The notes under the pieces: generated by a model
Database searches by the model: none
What the model was told of the DNA's origin: nothing
Seen by the model: the letters and a program-made list of their open reading frames with translations, nothing else
Position numbers and translations under genes: made by a program
Assembly: GCA_037954325.1 (NCBI GenBank)
Contig: JBBMNZ010000003.1
Coordinates: 22,127,392-22,191,391, forward strand
Reading direction: 5' to 3'
DNA length: 64,000 nt
Source of the DNA: Fistularia commersonii
Taxonomy: Eukaryota; Chordata; Actinopteri; Syngnathiformes; Fistulariidae
In this document: piece by piece, positions 1 to 11,794 of the stretch
Numbering within the stretch: the stretch's first letter is position 1
Layout: each line of letters opens with the position of its first letter

Positions 1-940
1 ACACAAAAATATTGGAAAGCATTGTTGAGGGATAAACACTCGCAATGAAAGAGGGTTGGATATTTTCCTCCTATTCCTGGCACGGCCCCCGGTTCCTGCA
101 GCTGTCGGCGGTGTGGTGTTGCAAAGACTGCGCGAATCCCAGGCCGACTTTTCTGCTGGCGGCGTTTGTGTTTGCGATGACGGCGTCGAGACCGTCTCGA
201 TCCACCCACGCTCAGCCAGGACCGACGTGCACGCCTTCATCTCCTCCGTTTTTAATCTTTATACTGACAGCTGACGGGGTCCCCCCTCACCCTTCCCACG
301 GTAAAATCAGAAATCAACCCCTCCCCCACGTTTTGCATCGAACAAGCGAAAATTAGCCGCCTATCTCCGCGCGCGGCGTTGCGTCGATGTTATATTTCCC
401 CCCCCCCCAAAAAAAAATAAAAGAAGGATTAAGAGACTTAACGGCACAAAAGTTATCCTCTCCATGGAAACAATACAGTGAGATTATGACACATGTATCT
501 GCTGTTACCTGATATTGAGAAAAAGAGGCTTTGCGGTCACTGTTCCAAAGCAGGAAACTGGATTTTACAGCCAGACTGGCGGGAAGCCACTAGCTTTTAT
601 GAGCCAGAGTCGACAAGAGCGGTTGTTAGATTCTTTTTTTTTTTTTTTTACCGTGTTGATAAGGTTGTGATCAATTATACCATTTATGGAAATATAAGAG
701 CTAGGAACCGTTGTCACGTCTGACACGCGTCGCCCCTCCACGACAAGACCTGTCAAGATTACTCGATCGCTTGAGAAGCCGCCCGGGTAAAACCTTTTAT
801 TTGACGCTAATGCTGCAGCCTGATTAGCCTAGCAAGCTAAGTCGACACCAGAGTAGAAATCCTTGCACTAACACAGCCACTTAGCCCTGATATTAGCATT
901 AGCAATAGTGCAGCTAGCTAACTGGCTAAAGATACCAGCT
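1..940. other. Gene-free stretch, no recognised feature
   Basis: The short open frames here overlap in several frames and have no recognisable domain. There are homopolymer runs (C/A near 400-420, T near 633-649). From about 800 onward the DNA is rich in GCTAGC/GCTAAC words, which recur across the window and are typical of low-information fish intergenic DNA. I see no promoter or splice signal I would defend. Confidence 0.6.
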
Positions 941-1831
941 TCTTTTTTTTTGGTCAAACAAACAACGGAAAACGCAGAATGAAAGATAGTCGTTGGATTA
1001 CTCCACCGGTCACATGGGTGGCTCTGGGATGCGTTAAAATCCAAAAGCTAGTGTCTGTGTTGCTGCTAGCATAAAACACTTGAAATGATAAAGAAAACAA
1101 AAAGTGGAAAGGTTGATGCAGAACATTTAATGGTTGTGAGTCAGATCCTTTTTTTTTTATCAGTAATTGCAGGAAAAAAGAAGGATTTTATTGAAGTGAT
1201 GACGCGAGGTGACGCTAACTGAAGCTAGCAAAGATTTAGCTCGATCTGTATAATTACAAAACTGCCAATACACCAATTGCGGACACAAATGTTTCCAAAA
1301 CGCATTAGTAATATGCTAACTTTAAAAATAAATGGGGCATTTAGCCTTGAAATACGAACGTGTCGCCGCTTCGACCAAAATGCAAGATCCAAGTTAAAAC
1401 CTATTTGGGTGATAAAATATGTGGAAAACGAACAAGTGCGGTTTGAAGCCTGTTGTTTTTAATGAATCACACACATTACTTGGAGTTTATTACGGTTAGC
1501 GTCATTGCTCAGTTCTGCTGAGTCACCGCTTCCATAAAATCCTTATTTTTCTCTTACTTACTGATAAAAAAAAAAAATCTGACTCACAGCCATTAAATGT
1601 TCTGCCTCAATCCTTCCACGTTTTTGTTTTCTTTATCAATTTCAGCGTTTTATGCGAGCAGCGAGCGAAAAACATGGAGTTAGCTTTTGGATTTCATGTT
1701 TTTACGCATCGCAGCATCACCCGTTTGGCTGATTGGACCGGCACGGGGGATTTTCCGGTGAGCCGGTGGAATAATCCAACGATTATCTTTCATTCTGCAT
1801 TTTCCATCGTTTTGTTTGACAAAAAAAGAAA
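941..1831. repeat. Long inverted repeat (foldback-like element)
   Basis: The left arm (941-1225) is matched by the reverse complement of the right arm (1495-1831). Both arms carry, in the same order, GGTCAAACAAA-like, GCAGAATGAAAGATA, CGTTGGATTA, ATCCAAAAGCTA, GATAAAGAAAACAAAAA, GCAGAACATTTAATGG, GTGAGTCAGAT, a T-run followed by ATCAGTAA, AAGGATTTTAT and TGACGCTAAC. The right arm has roughly 50 extra bases and several small indels. The loop (1226-1494) is unrelated and contains no transposase-like frame. This could be a foldback-type transposon, a MITE with very long terminal repeats, or two copies of one repeat in opposite orientation. No clean target-site duplication is visible at the outer ends. 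A transcript crossing it could fold into a long hairpin. Confidence 0.8.
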
Positions 1832-2937
1832 ATCCGTAGCTTGTAACTTCAAGGTCAGACGCGCCCGGAGGGCTCAGAGCGTTGAACCGCAACAAGAAAG
1901 GCTTCACCTTGATTTCGTTTTTTTAAACCTGTACGAAGAAGCCTTGAAAAAATACATTTTTTCTCCAGGTGGCAAGGACGGGTAGAAAATTCATTTTTTT
2001 TTAGCCGTGACATTTCAGATGTCGCCAGAAAGTCAAGTGCAGAACTTCGTGGGATTCCTCACAATCCTCGCCCACTGCAGCTCAGGTCACACGCGCTAAA
2101 CATCGGGGGAATCTGACTGCGCAACAATGTACCGACAGTCACATCGGCGCTCTTTGTGGCGGATCCACTCCCTTCCGCCGCTTCCTCTTCATCCATACAC
2201 GCCGTTTGGCCTTTCGGAAATTGTTGCAAATGTAGCACCATCTTCTGTGACCCCTCTTCCGAACCGCTACAAGCTACTAACAAGCTATTAGTTTGCCTTC
2301 ATATGCTAATTTATGCTAACTCTGTTCATTTTCTGGAAAAGTAGCGGCGGATGTCTTCAAGGGGCAGTGTTGCGGTATGCTCGAGTGCGACCGGCAAAAG
2401 GAACAGAGAAGGAGACACCACGGCGTCAGGATAACCACAACGCCATTTGTGTGACGCCATTTGTTTAATGGCGGCACGGACCGGCGGCGTCTACTGACCC
2501 GCCTCTCTACTGCCCCCTAGTGGATGTATTACTAGAGTGAACCACGCCCACTTTAAAGTCCTCCTTCGTGCTGCGAGGCCATGAGCACGTGCTTGTGAGG
2601 CATCGCTTTTTTTTTTTTCTCTCTTCAGAAGTAAGCAGGACAGAGGAAATTTCCCCCCGCAGGTAAATGTTTATCTGCTTAAGTCTCGCCGTCCAACATC
2701 TCGGCGCCTTCGCTAACAGCGCAGTCTCCCGGCGCTTTGCACAAACAAACGGATTAATGATCGCGTCGTTTCGACTGAATTTACACAGGATTCTCAACCC
2801 GCACGCACGCACAACAAACGTCAGTATTTGTATACAACAGCCACTTCGTAGTTATTAACTATGAACGCAGATTCATACGAATAGGTGGGATTATTAGCCG
2901 TCAAAAGTCACATGGTGTGGAGATTCATTCATTCAGT
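1832..2937. other. Gene-free stretch, no recognised feature
   Basis: Open frames of up to about 100 codons occur on both strands but overlap and lack domains. The stretch ends where the DNA turns strongly AT-rich (about 2938-3047), just before the L2 tail. I see no structured repeat in it. Confidence 0.55.
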
Positions 2938-3047
2938 ATTATAATAATAAACTAATAATTTATAACAATTTTATAACTTTAATAAAATATTGAAATGAAT
3001 AAATATGATTTCAATAAAAATAATAATTACATTATAATGAATAATAT

Positions 3048-3146
3048 TGTAAGTCTATTGTAAGTCGCTTTGGTCTATTGTAAGTTGCTTTGGATAAAAG
3101 CGTCTGCCAAATGCAATGTGATGTAATGTAATGTAATGTAAATACA
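3048..3146 (+). mobile_element. L2-type LINE 3' tail
   Basis: The segment contains GTAAGTCGCTTTGG followed by GTTGCTTTGGATAAAAGCG, then TCTGCCAAATG and an ATGTA-type short tandem tail. This is the characteristic 3' end of L2-group LINEs in teleosts, and the same motif ends the coding L2 fragment at 16456-17165. The TCTATTGTAAGT...TTTGG piece is present twice in a row, a small internal duplication. Only the 3' tail remains, as expected for 5'-truncated retrotransposition. Confidence 0.8.
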
Positions 3147-3148
3147 TA

Positions 3149-3435
3149 CAGGACTGTCTCAGAAAATTTAAATATAGTGATAAAGATCGTTATCTTCTGT
3201 AATGCAATTAAAATAACAAAAAATACTTTTTCAAGATATCCTAATATTTTGGGAAAGGATTTTTGACTTTTCTTAAGATGTAAGCCATAATCAGCAATAT
3301 TAGTATAATAAAAGGCTTGCAATATTTCAGTTGATTTGTAATGAATCCAGAATGTATGACATTTTTGTTTTTGTAATTGCATTACAGAAGATAAAGAACT
3401 TTAACACAATATTCTAAATTTCTGAGACAGTCCTG
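3149..3435. mobile_element. Tc1/mariner-type MITE with TA duplications
   Basis: The ends are inverted repeats: CAGGACTGTCTCAGAAAATT on the left and its complement, AATTTCTGAGACAGTCCTG, on the right. TA dinucleotides flank both ends (3147-3148 and 3436-3437), the duplication produced by Tc1/mariner transposases. The interior is AT-rich and has no transposase, so the copy is non-autonomous. A second copy sits at 46290-46580. Here the MITE lies directly after the L2 tail. Confidence 0.9.
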
Positions 3436-3685
3436 TATTATAATTATAAATATAATAACTAACACATTATTTTATATTTGTTATCATTTCAATATTTAAT
3501 CTGAATATAGTGATTACACTTAAAATTAGGCAACTACAATATTAGGTGCAACACTAAGGCAAAGGCGGAAACAGTTGTTTTTCAAAATAAGATCCGGGCA
3601 TTCTAATGAAAAATCTAACATTTGGACCAACAAAGATTTTCTTTGTGATTTTCTTCCGTCTTCAGGCAAACGAACAATCACTCTC

Positions 3686-3713
3686 ATATATATATATGTA
3701 TATATATATATAT
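3686..3713. repeat. (TA)n microsatellite
   Basis: An almost pure alternating TA tract with one G interruption, at the left edge of the CATTCAC array. Confidence 0.85.
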
Positions 3714-4162
3714 GCATCATATGTGAATGAAAGGGTGAATGGTTGCATGTGTCCATATCTTATAGAAACATTCACTCATCATATAAACACACAACCATTC
3801 ACACACCTTATAGAGGTAAACAAACATTCACTCTTTCATTCACACGTCACAAAGTGACATGCAAGCATTAACCCTCTCATTCACACATCATATAGAGGCA
3901 AATAAAAATTCACTTTTTCATTGGTCACATAGAGACATGCAAGCATTCACCCTCTCGTTCAAACATCACATGGACACAGACTCATTCACATATTATAAAC
4001 ATTCATCCATTCACACGTCATGAAAACATAAATACACCAACAACCATTCACCCCCTCAGTCGCATGTTGTAAACATTCATCCATTCACCCTCTCATTCAC
4101 ACATCATAAATACAAAAATGCATCGACAACCATTCACCCTCTCATGTAACGTCATGAATACA

Positions 4163-4264
4163 CGACTACTGCTACCTCGGATCTTTGGCGACTGAATTTC
4201 ACTTCTTGTAAGTCGCTTTGGTTAGAAGCGTCTGCCAACTGTATTCCAATGTAATGTAATGTAC
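4163..4264 (+). mobile_element. L2-type LINE 3' tail, first of a duplicated pair
   Basis: Contains CGACTACTG, GGATCTTTGG, GACTGAATTTCACTTCTTG, GTAAGTCGCTTTGG and TCTGCCAACTGTATT with a GTAAT short tandem tail. The order of words matches the 3' UTR of the L2 copy at 17025-17165 (CGACTACTGG, GGATCTTCGG, TTGTAAGTCGCTTTGG). Confidence 0.75.
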
Positions 4265-4314
4265 ATAATTACACCAACAACCATTCACCTTCTCATTCAC
4301 ACATCATAAATACA

Positions 4315-4394
4315 CGACTACTGGTGACTGAATTTCACTTCTTGTACTTCTTGCATCTGCCAACTGTATTGTAATGTAATGTAATGTAATGTAC
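4315..4394 (+). mobile_element. L2-type LINE 3' tail, second of a duplicated pair
   Basis: A shortened copy of the preceding tail: CGACTACTGG, GACTGAATTTCACTTCTTG, TCTGCCAACTGTATTG, then GTAAT repeats. The CGCTTTGG box has been lost. It begins about 152 bases after the equivalent point of the first copy, and the sequence between includes CATTCAC array units, so tail plus array segment seem to have been duplicated together. Confidence 0.65.
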
Positions 4395-4948
4395 ATAAAT
4401 ACACCAACAACCATCCACTCTGTTTCACACACCTGGATAATTTAATTTCAAAATCAACCTTCTGCCTGAGGAACCCGGGGAACCCGTGACGAACCCGGAA
4501 GGGCAGCGTTGTCGGAATTGAACCAGAAACCCGACGAGAATTTTCCTCCAGAAATTCGGATTTTAAACGTAACGGGACCAATTAACGCGAAGACTTGCCG
4601 CCCGGAGATGCGCGCTCTCGCCGCGATTATTTGATTTCTTTTTTTTTTATTTTATCCGCCCGAAAACGCATTAGACCTTTCCAACGCGGCGGGTTCTAAA
4701 AAGGCAGTTATCAGGGGTCGGGGGTCGACCTCAGATGGAGAAGATAAGTGCCTGGGTATAATTGTGCCGCGGGCCGGCGGGGGAGCAGCCGAGTGTGGAG
4801 CATTTTCAGCGTCTGGATGAGAATAAGTAGAAATGAGTCATGTATGAGTGGGGCTACTCACCGGCTTCCACGAGAGCCGCCCGAGTGGCTTCTCAAAAGA
4901 GACGTAATTGCTTTCTTTTTCAGAGCCGGAGCTCACAGCGGCTACTGG

Positions 4949-5013
4949 AAAAAAAAAAAAAAAAAGGGTTAAAAAAAAAAAAAAAAAGAGCAGCGGGATT
5001 TTTTTTTTTTTTT
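4949..5013. repeat. Paired poly-A and poly-T tracts
   Basis: Two A runs of about 17 are separated by GGGTT and followed, after about ten bases, by a T run of about 17. The A and T runs could pair as a hairpin. Confidence 0.8.
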
Positions 5014-5125
5014 CCTCCTTTCCTTTCTTTCGTGCAGCTTTTCTTCCAGAGGCCGACATTGTCTCCAGACGTGATTAGCGCGGATGACGGAACACACACC
5101 GTTATTAGTCGCTGACAATGACACC

Positions 5126-5159
5126 GTGTGTGTGTGTGTGTGTGTGTTTTTTTTTTTTC
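5126..5159. repeat. (GT)n microsatellite followed by poly-T
   Basis: About eleven GT units (to 5147) run straight into a T tract. Confidence 0.9.
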
Positions 5160-7620
5160 TTTTTACCACAGAACACACATCTCCGGGGGTGATGATAGTG
5201 TTTAGCCCAGCTGACGGCGACTGGAAATAACCGTGTTTCCAGAGAGCCGAGACAAAAACCAGGGTCTCAGATGCCCAAAATGAAATGTCCGTCTTTTGTA
5301 GCGTCGTGTTGTAGCGAGTCGCGAATGCTGGGGTTTTGTTGATGCTTGTTTCTGTGTGATTTTGGGGGTTAATGGGGATTTTGTGGGTGCGAGGAATTGT
5401 GGGGTTTGACCTGGATTTGGGCGGAAACGGGATTGTTGCACGCTTGTGTGGCGTGGCTGAAATACGGACGTTTTTTTCCGTCTTTCCTGACTAAAACGCA
5501 AAAACGTGTTCTGGGCGCTGATTATAGATCAATTTTATAGAATCAATCTATATATGAATTTTTTTTAAGAAGCGCAATTTGAGCAAATTTTATCCTGTAA
5601 ATACGAAAAGAAAATGTCAGAATATGAACACAAGAGCGAGAAAATCCAAATTCCAAATTCCCACAACTTGACTTGGCTAGTGAAGAGAACTAAAATACTA
5701 AAGTAAAATTTAAGTTATGTTGATTTAATAATCATCGTAGGTTTATTGTAATGTTAATTTCATTGTAAGTGTGTGACGATGTTTGTAGCAGTGTATCTGC
5801 AGTGAGGTAAAGATTTATATTACAACACTATAACTTAACAATAACCACAATTTTCCTTACATTGTTAATATCCTCTGTTTTCGTGCTGTTGCTGTTGTTT
5901 CTTTTTCATTCTGTGGTCTATTTTTATCCATGTTATTGTTCATTTCGCCTTATATTTTCTGTGGATGTCTTTTGATATCTTTTAATTGTCTCTTTTATTT
6001 ATATTTATACTCGTATTTATTGATATTGGCATTGCAGCGCCGCGGTGAGAGACATTTCCCTGTGGGGGATCATTATAGTATGTTATCTTTTTCAGGGTTT
6101 TTCTATATTAATATCCTTATTTTCTGAGTTTTGGGTGGGGTTGGAATTAATTTGTTTTGTTATTTTAAATGGGGAAAATTCATATAAGATACAAAAAAAA
6201 AATGAACCCACTTCTGGAACCAATTAAATTCGTATCTTCAGGGACCAAACTGTGTTGAGGGCAGCGCAGTGGTTAGCGCTTCTTTCTTTTTTATTTTATA
6301 TTATCCCTTTTCATAAACCATCTGCACCGCCACTGACAGTTGGACAAAATCCGTCCTCGTCTTTCTGTTATTTGTTGAAGCGCAGAGACAAAAAAGGCTC
6401 GATTCCCCAAGAACTCGGAACTACAAATCTGGAAAATCCGCGTTTGGAAGCGAAAACCGCTAAAAGAATCGGAGAGACGACTGAAAGCAAAAATTCAGAC
6501 GATTGCATAACCAGAGAATAACAAGGGAACGGATGAGACGTGACCTCAGCGATAGAACGAAAAAAAAGGAGGTTGGACGCGGGAGTACGAGGAAGTAAAA
6601 AAGGGGTAATAAACCGACGATGGTAGCCGACAGGAATAACCAAGAACAACCGCAAACACAGCAGAATCAATAATATCGACCGAGTTACGTATTCCGCGGA
6701 ATCCCATCACGCTGAACGACAGCCATTAAATCTCCGCTATTGTGCTTTGACGCCGGCGAAGATGAATGCGTTGCTGGCGATGACAAATTCGCCGTTCGAA
6801 ATCCACGGCTACCGATCAATCACGTTGAAAAAAAGACATTAAAAAAAAACAGAAAAGAATGTTTGCTAAAGTCACTTCACCGGAGTCAATGTTTAACCCG
6901 CGTCGCCTTTGTTTACCGACACTTTTAATGGAACCCGACAATGGAGGCGAAAGCTCCGCCCCTTCCTGGGCTTTTGTTCGTCCCTTTTTTTTTTTTTTTT
7001 TTTTTTTTTAACCCCCACTTCGGCGACGCAATCTATAAACCGTTTAATACGGCCGATGACTTTCACTGATCCGACCGACTGCCGCGTCCTGCCAAGGCAA
7101 ACATTTGCTCGACAATTTTATTGGTATTGTTGAGTCGAGAAAAAAAAAAAAAAAAAACAGCAAAAGTGGCGCGGTGACATTGTCAACAATAAAATATTAA
7201 CTGCGGCGCCGGGTGCCAAACTGGAAGAGCTGGCCGGGTAATTATATGAAGCAGCGACTAGAGAGGGCTTGTAATAACACGATTATTACAGTTTCACAAG
7301 CTGTTCGGCGACCTTTCCTCCTGCGTCCGTCTGCTAGCAAACAACCGTCACCTTCCGACATCGCGAGTTACTAGTTACATCATCGAAGCTGCCGATGAAC
7401 CGGATTAGCTCGGCGCGGCTATGACGTTAGCTTCGTTTTCAGGGGCCGTCGCGTTAGCGGGGATGGACGATAAATCGGAGAAAGGCTATTTTCTAGCGGG
7501 CGAGAAAACGGACCCGCCGTTCTCAAGTCTTCGTCCGCAAGACGTTGCGCTACTTCTCCGTCACGAAACCCGCCGTGAATGCGATGTTCATGCAGACAGA
7601 TTCTCAGAACGTGGCCGCCG

Positions 7621-7653
<33 letters not shown>

Positions 7654-10236
7654 GGGGTCGGGGGGCACAAGTGTTGTTCAAATACGAGAGAGAGTCACCT
7701 GCCAAGTAGATCCAAGGTGACCGTCGGCGCCGGGGCCAACTTGGCGAAAGGGTAAAACAACGTAGGCGCAGTTCGCAGCGCAGGTTGCATCGGCTCGGGG
7801 GGGTTTACTGACCCCCGCCTGGAATCTGCACGGTTTAATACCCGCGCAGGAAAAATGTAATATCGTAACACCTCGGTGGATCGAACGGAAAATGATTTTA
7901 TGGCCCGGAATGATCGTAAAAACACGGGTAGTTTAACAGCTACCATAAAGTCAGAAACTAAAAGAGGGGAGGCTAGCGGCGGCCGAGGGGGGGATTTGAT
8001 TCCCATTGTTGTTTGCCTCTGTATGACACGTGGATTTGGGGCGACGGGTGGATTGAGCGAACCCCTCTGATTGGCTCCCACCCGTGACCATGAATGCACG
8101 ACAAGCGTTTTATGTAATGAAGGAATGAATTGAAAAGGCAGATTTGTTTGCTTTGTACGCTATTTCCTCCAGGTGTCTTATTTTGAACCCCCTAAGCTAG
8201 AGGTCCCCAGGGCGTTGCCATGGTGAAGGTCATCCTAAAGCCCTCAAGAGTTTGCGTTCATCACAGATCTCAGTTTGAAATACACATCAGTAAGTAAAAA
8301 AGACTAAATGCGTTTTGCATTAGACACACTGAGTACTTGATATTTATCGCCAGGAGAGGGCAGTACTAGCCACGGTAGATATTCTCCTAGCCCCCCCCAC
8401 CCCGCTTCTCCTGCTTCTTCTGCATCGAAGTCACTCCTTCGACGCAGCTTTGAAACACCTCGGCTCCTCTCCATCTCCATCGTCCGAGTGGCCTTCGGTT
8501 CCAAGACACTGATTAACCGGCTCGTAGGCTTTTATGGCCTCCGTTAGTGCCTACAATAATGACGGACCTATGGACGGTGAACTCTGCCTGCCGCCCGTCA
8601 AAGACGGCAAACACTTAGCCCGGGCTAAGCGCAAACTCGGGCTAATGTTTCACAAAGTCAAAACAATTCCCCTCAGTGGAGACATCAAACATCCGAGTTC
8701 CGGCCGACTCATCGACCCGCCGCGAATCTCCGTCGATCGAACCCGTCCGATTGGACGGTCGGTGGAGTTCACGGTAGCCGGGTACTCCAAACCTGATACT
8801 CCAAACTACGGTTTTCGAGTAAAGACAACATCAACGACACGGCGCAAAACAAGACCGGTGTTTAACTAGCGTAGAAAGCTAAGCGTCAGTGTCGCCCTCT
8901 TCTCTCAGGGCTACGTTCTGAAGGGCGCGGGCCTTATTGCCCCGACAGTGTTCCCTCACTGTTGTTCTAATGCTAGTCAAACATTATTTTGAATGGCCAA
9001 ACTCAATAGTGGCCTGTGTTCAGCCTGGCAGTGTAAATATTAGCAGAGCACACAAAAAAGCAGGAGTTGCTATGTGTGTATCTGCGTGCTAAATGTCATT
9101 CCCCCGTCAGCTCCTTCCGCACGGTACACACCGGCAACAATGCAGCCGGCGCTGGCGGAAAGAAAAGGGGAGAAAAAGCACAAAGGGAAAGGAATTCGGG
9201 CTCGTTCTGGCCACGGACGGCTCCTTGTTTAACCAGGACAGGCTGTTTTGCTATTATTAGCGGTTACAGTTGTAGCCGCGCATTCTGGCCGTTATCTCGC
9301 GTGTCGGTTTTGCTCAGCTGCGGTATTTTAATCTTCCCGGACGATGCTAATGAGATTTCGGAAAAAGAAAAAAAAAAGGCTGACATCGCCGCTTCGTTGA
9401 TAAGAGTCAATTTATTCTGTCAACAGTCTGGTTCCTGGAAGTCACCTGGTCGCCTACGCAAACACGACCGGGGCGACGGCTCTGTAAACATCCAGATCCC
9501 CGGTGGATCTCGACCGTTTTTCGGAGCGCCCGCCCGTCCGCCGAAAAACCAGACGCTCGCCGATCACCGATCCCCGATATGTGCCGTGCGCGGCCCGCTT
9601 ATCTCCGTCGAGACGTCAATATGGAAATGCACGGTTTACTCACTCACGGAGAACGTTTGCCTAAGTGACATGTTCAAACATCAGGCGTTGAAGCTTCTGT
9701 CCGGCTGCCGCTCGGATGGGTCGGGCGCGTCGGGCGCAGCTTCTGGTCCCGCGGGGGGGAAAAACTATTCAAATATTAGATGAAATGGCTCAGAAAAATA
9801 CAGAGGATGTGAAAATGCAAAGTAAAAGACAACTGTAAGTCTTTCTTTCAAAGAAGAAACGAGGATGCTAGCGACGTAAGCATATTCTGCTTTGTCCGGT
9901 CAAGTTAGCCCGTGTTGAGCTCGGATCTGATTTATCCACCGGTCGATCGCGGAGCCCTGCCTTTCAAAATAAACTCTACAGCGAGCCAATACTCTACGGT
10001 ACGGGTGGATTGCATGTCATTAAAAATAGCTGTTAGCTTATCATCCATCCCCACTGCAGCCTTGACGCTTGATTGACATACCGCGCAGCCAATCCGAGAT
10101 CTCGATCCGAATACCGTTCCGGTATTGATGAATATTCGGAGTGTTATTGTGTCCATTCAGTGCAAGACATCATCGGAATAAGGCAATGGCCAAAAATGTA
10201 CGCTATTGTTTTATGGCATACATGTTCATGCTGTTA
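5160..10236. other. Long gene-free stretch with two uninterpreted ORFs
   Basis: No intact gene is recognised. It holds AT-rich DNA (5500-6240), long T and A runs (about 6985-7009, 7139-7157, 7626-7650), a SINE-head scrap at 6258 and two open frames on the plus strand, 8534-8869 (111 codons) and 9067-9783 (238 codons). Neither ORF has a domain, signal peptide, transmembrane segment or repeat that I recognise. The 238-codon frame is the longest non-repetitive one in the window and is Ser/Gly/Arg/Lys-rich. Both are most likely chance frames in GC-richer DNA. Confidence 0.5.
6258..6283 (+). mobile_element. Possible SINE head fragment
   Basis: The words GGGCAGCGCAGTGGTTAGCG match the promoter-containing head of tRNA-type SINEs common in fish (A-box-like GTGGTTAGCG). 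Only about 25 bases are recognisable, so this could be coincidence. Confidence 0.35.
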
Positions 10237-10238
10237 AG

Positions 10239-10537
10239 CAAGGGTGTCAAACTTGTTGTCTAAGGTTTTATAAGGTTTTCCCTCAAAGGGTCACATGTAT
10301 CTAAATGTAGCCAAATGTTATGTAAAATAAAATAAAAACAATCAACTTTTCTCTTCCTGAACATTCAGGGATTTGTAGTTCTGCTTGTTGAACACAATCG
10401 GTAACACGATCGGCATGAATCGTGGGAAATTTATGGTCAACGCACGTGTTTGACTTATTTATTTTAAGACATTCTTTTAAGACGATCTCGCCGGCCACAT
10501 AAAACGATGTGGCAGCCACATTTGGCGTGTGACGTGC
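10239..10537. mobile_element. Probable hAT-type non-autonomous relic
   Basis: The left end, CAAGGGTGTCAAACTTGTTG, and the right part, GGCCACATAAAACGATGTGG followed by CCACATTTGGCGTGTGACG, resemble the ends of fish hAT MITEs (GTGTCAAACT... and its complement near GGGCCACAT). The right terminus is degraded and no 8-bp duplication can be read. The interior has no transposase motif. Confidence 0.4.
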
Positions 10538-10639
10538 TGCAATTGCAAGGGAAACAATACATATTTTTAATGGTAAGTAAGTTTTATTAGAGGAGTTGCT
10601 CACAAGCCAAAAAAGTGTGAGCACCCGTGATCTGAACCA

Positions 10640-10848
10640 TCTCCCGATCGACACCCGGAATAAGCTTAAAACCTTTCTTTCTGAAATAGCTTGGAGTTAG
10701 CATTATGCTAGCTCCTAGCAATGCTGCTATAGGCTTACCCTGTTTGCTTTTTCTCTTTCTACCGCAACCGGTCGAGGCAGAAGGGCGCCCACGTCGAGCT
10801 GGGACGAGTCCGAGGTAAAAAGCAGCGTTTCCTTCCCGCTCATGAGCG
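10640..10848 (+). mobile_element. LINE 3'-end fragment (same family as 14318-14735)
   Basis: Shares with 14318-14735 the ordered words GCTTAAAACCTTTCTTT/GCTTGAAACCTCTCTTT, AGCTTGGAGTTAGCA/AGCTTATAGTTAGCA, CTAGC, GTCGAGGCAGAAGG and CGAGCTGGGA/CGAGATTGGGA. The start of the block would encode the end of a LINE protein (in the related copy ...LETSLFEKAYS then stop), followed by 3' UTR. This suggests an L2/CR1-group LINE distinct from the one at 16.5 kb; the class is not certain. Confidence 0.5.
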
Positions 10849-11794
10849 TTGAGGAATTAAGAGCGTTTGCACTTTGACTTTAAGTTTACCTTTTTTGCTC
10901 TTAAAATCCCAAATTTCTGTGCCCTCAGATCATGCGTGGATTTTAACAGCGCGAGGACATTTAGAACAACACCCGCCTGCGCTCGTCTCCAGCCAGTCAC
11001 CTTGATATTCCACACCTGCTCTCATCTATATTTCAGGCCACGTCTCCCCCCCCCCCTCCACCTCCACCTCCCCGCCAGCCGACCTGATTCTTCGGACCGA
11101 AACGGGAAGAGCAGCTGTGAAAACGCGCAACCGCTCCATCTTGGGGGGATTCGGGCGGAGAGAACAAGCGTCTACAGCTGTCCGAGAAGGGATTCTCTTA
11201 AAGCGGTGTTTGTTCTGGGCGCCCGTGTAAGCGATTGGCTCGGTGCGCAAACAAACCGACGGTCCAATATTGACGGCGGTTTGGCGCCTGACGCTCACGC
11301 CGAAACCAAAGGAGAGTCATCTCGCTCTTTGCGTACAGACACACTCAAAGTGTCTGACATAAGTGTTGTCGCTTTTTCACAGGTGTTTGGATCGCTGACG
11401 TTTACTGTAGCTTGCTTTTGCTAATTATATTATTATTCTGTAGCCGAGTAGTGAGATGGATCCCTTGGATCACCAGTGCCCCCTACCATGAGGCACCGTT
11501 ACTGCGTGCCTCACTTAATGTCTCTTTGCTTTATGATTACAAGATGAAAAATATTATACAGATCAACTATGGAAATTTAGTTCATATATTATTTTTTTTT
11601 TTCTAATAGTGACACACATAGAAACAGCAATACAGTCTCGGTGCATAGCATGCTCGGCTGGTTGCCGTGCCACCGCATGTCTCTTCTTCATATTTGAACG
11701 GTAAATGTGATTTTATTTTCAGCGAAAAAAAAAAAAAAAAAAAGAAAAAAAAATGGTGGCGGTAAGTGGAAAATAACTTTATGGTACAAATCAC
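10849..11794. other. Gene-free stretch
   Basis: Holds a 185-codon plus-strand open frame (10867-11424) of no recognisable family, overlapped by a 90-codon minus frame, which argues for chance. C-rich and A-rich homopolymers lie near 11046-11058 and 11726-11756. Confidence 0.45.

Larger units (their letters stand above)
3720..4430. repeat. Degenerate CATTCAC minisatellite array
   Basis: Irregular repetition of words such as CATTCACCCTCTCATTCAC, ACATCATATAG and ACAACCATTCAC, spaced about 40-60 bases apart. The same words form the cores of the composite repeats at 34.6, 37.8, 41.1 and 49-50 kb, so this is probably an eroded copy of that family whose flanks are lost. Two L2 tails (4163-4264, 4315-4394) are embedded in it. 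Confidence 0.75.

Noticed and set aside
3032..3382. 116-codon minus-strand frame
   Set aside because: Lies almost wholly inside the MITE at 3149-3435 and the L2 tail; AT-rich chance frame.
8150..8285. Possible exon (TTTCCTCCAG before, GTAAG-like after)
   Set aside because: The splice-like words are short and common, the enclosed frame is only about 26 codons from an ATG and has no recognisable protein; not enough to call an exon.
10867..11424. 185-codon plus-strand frame as a gene
   Set aside because: No recognised domain, overlapped by an open frame on the other strand, and includes a C-run that inflates open length.
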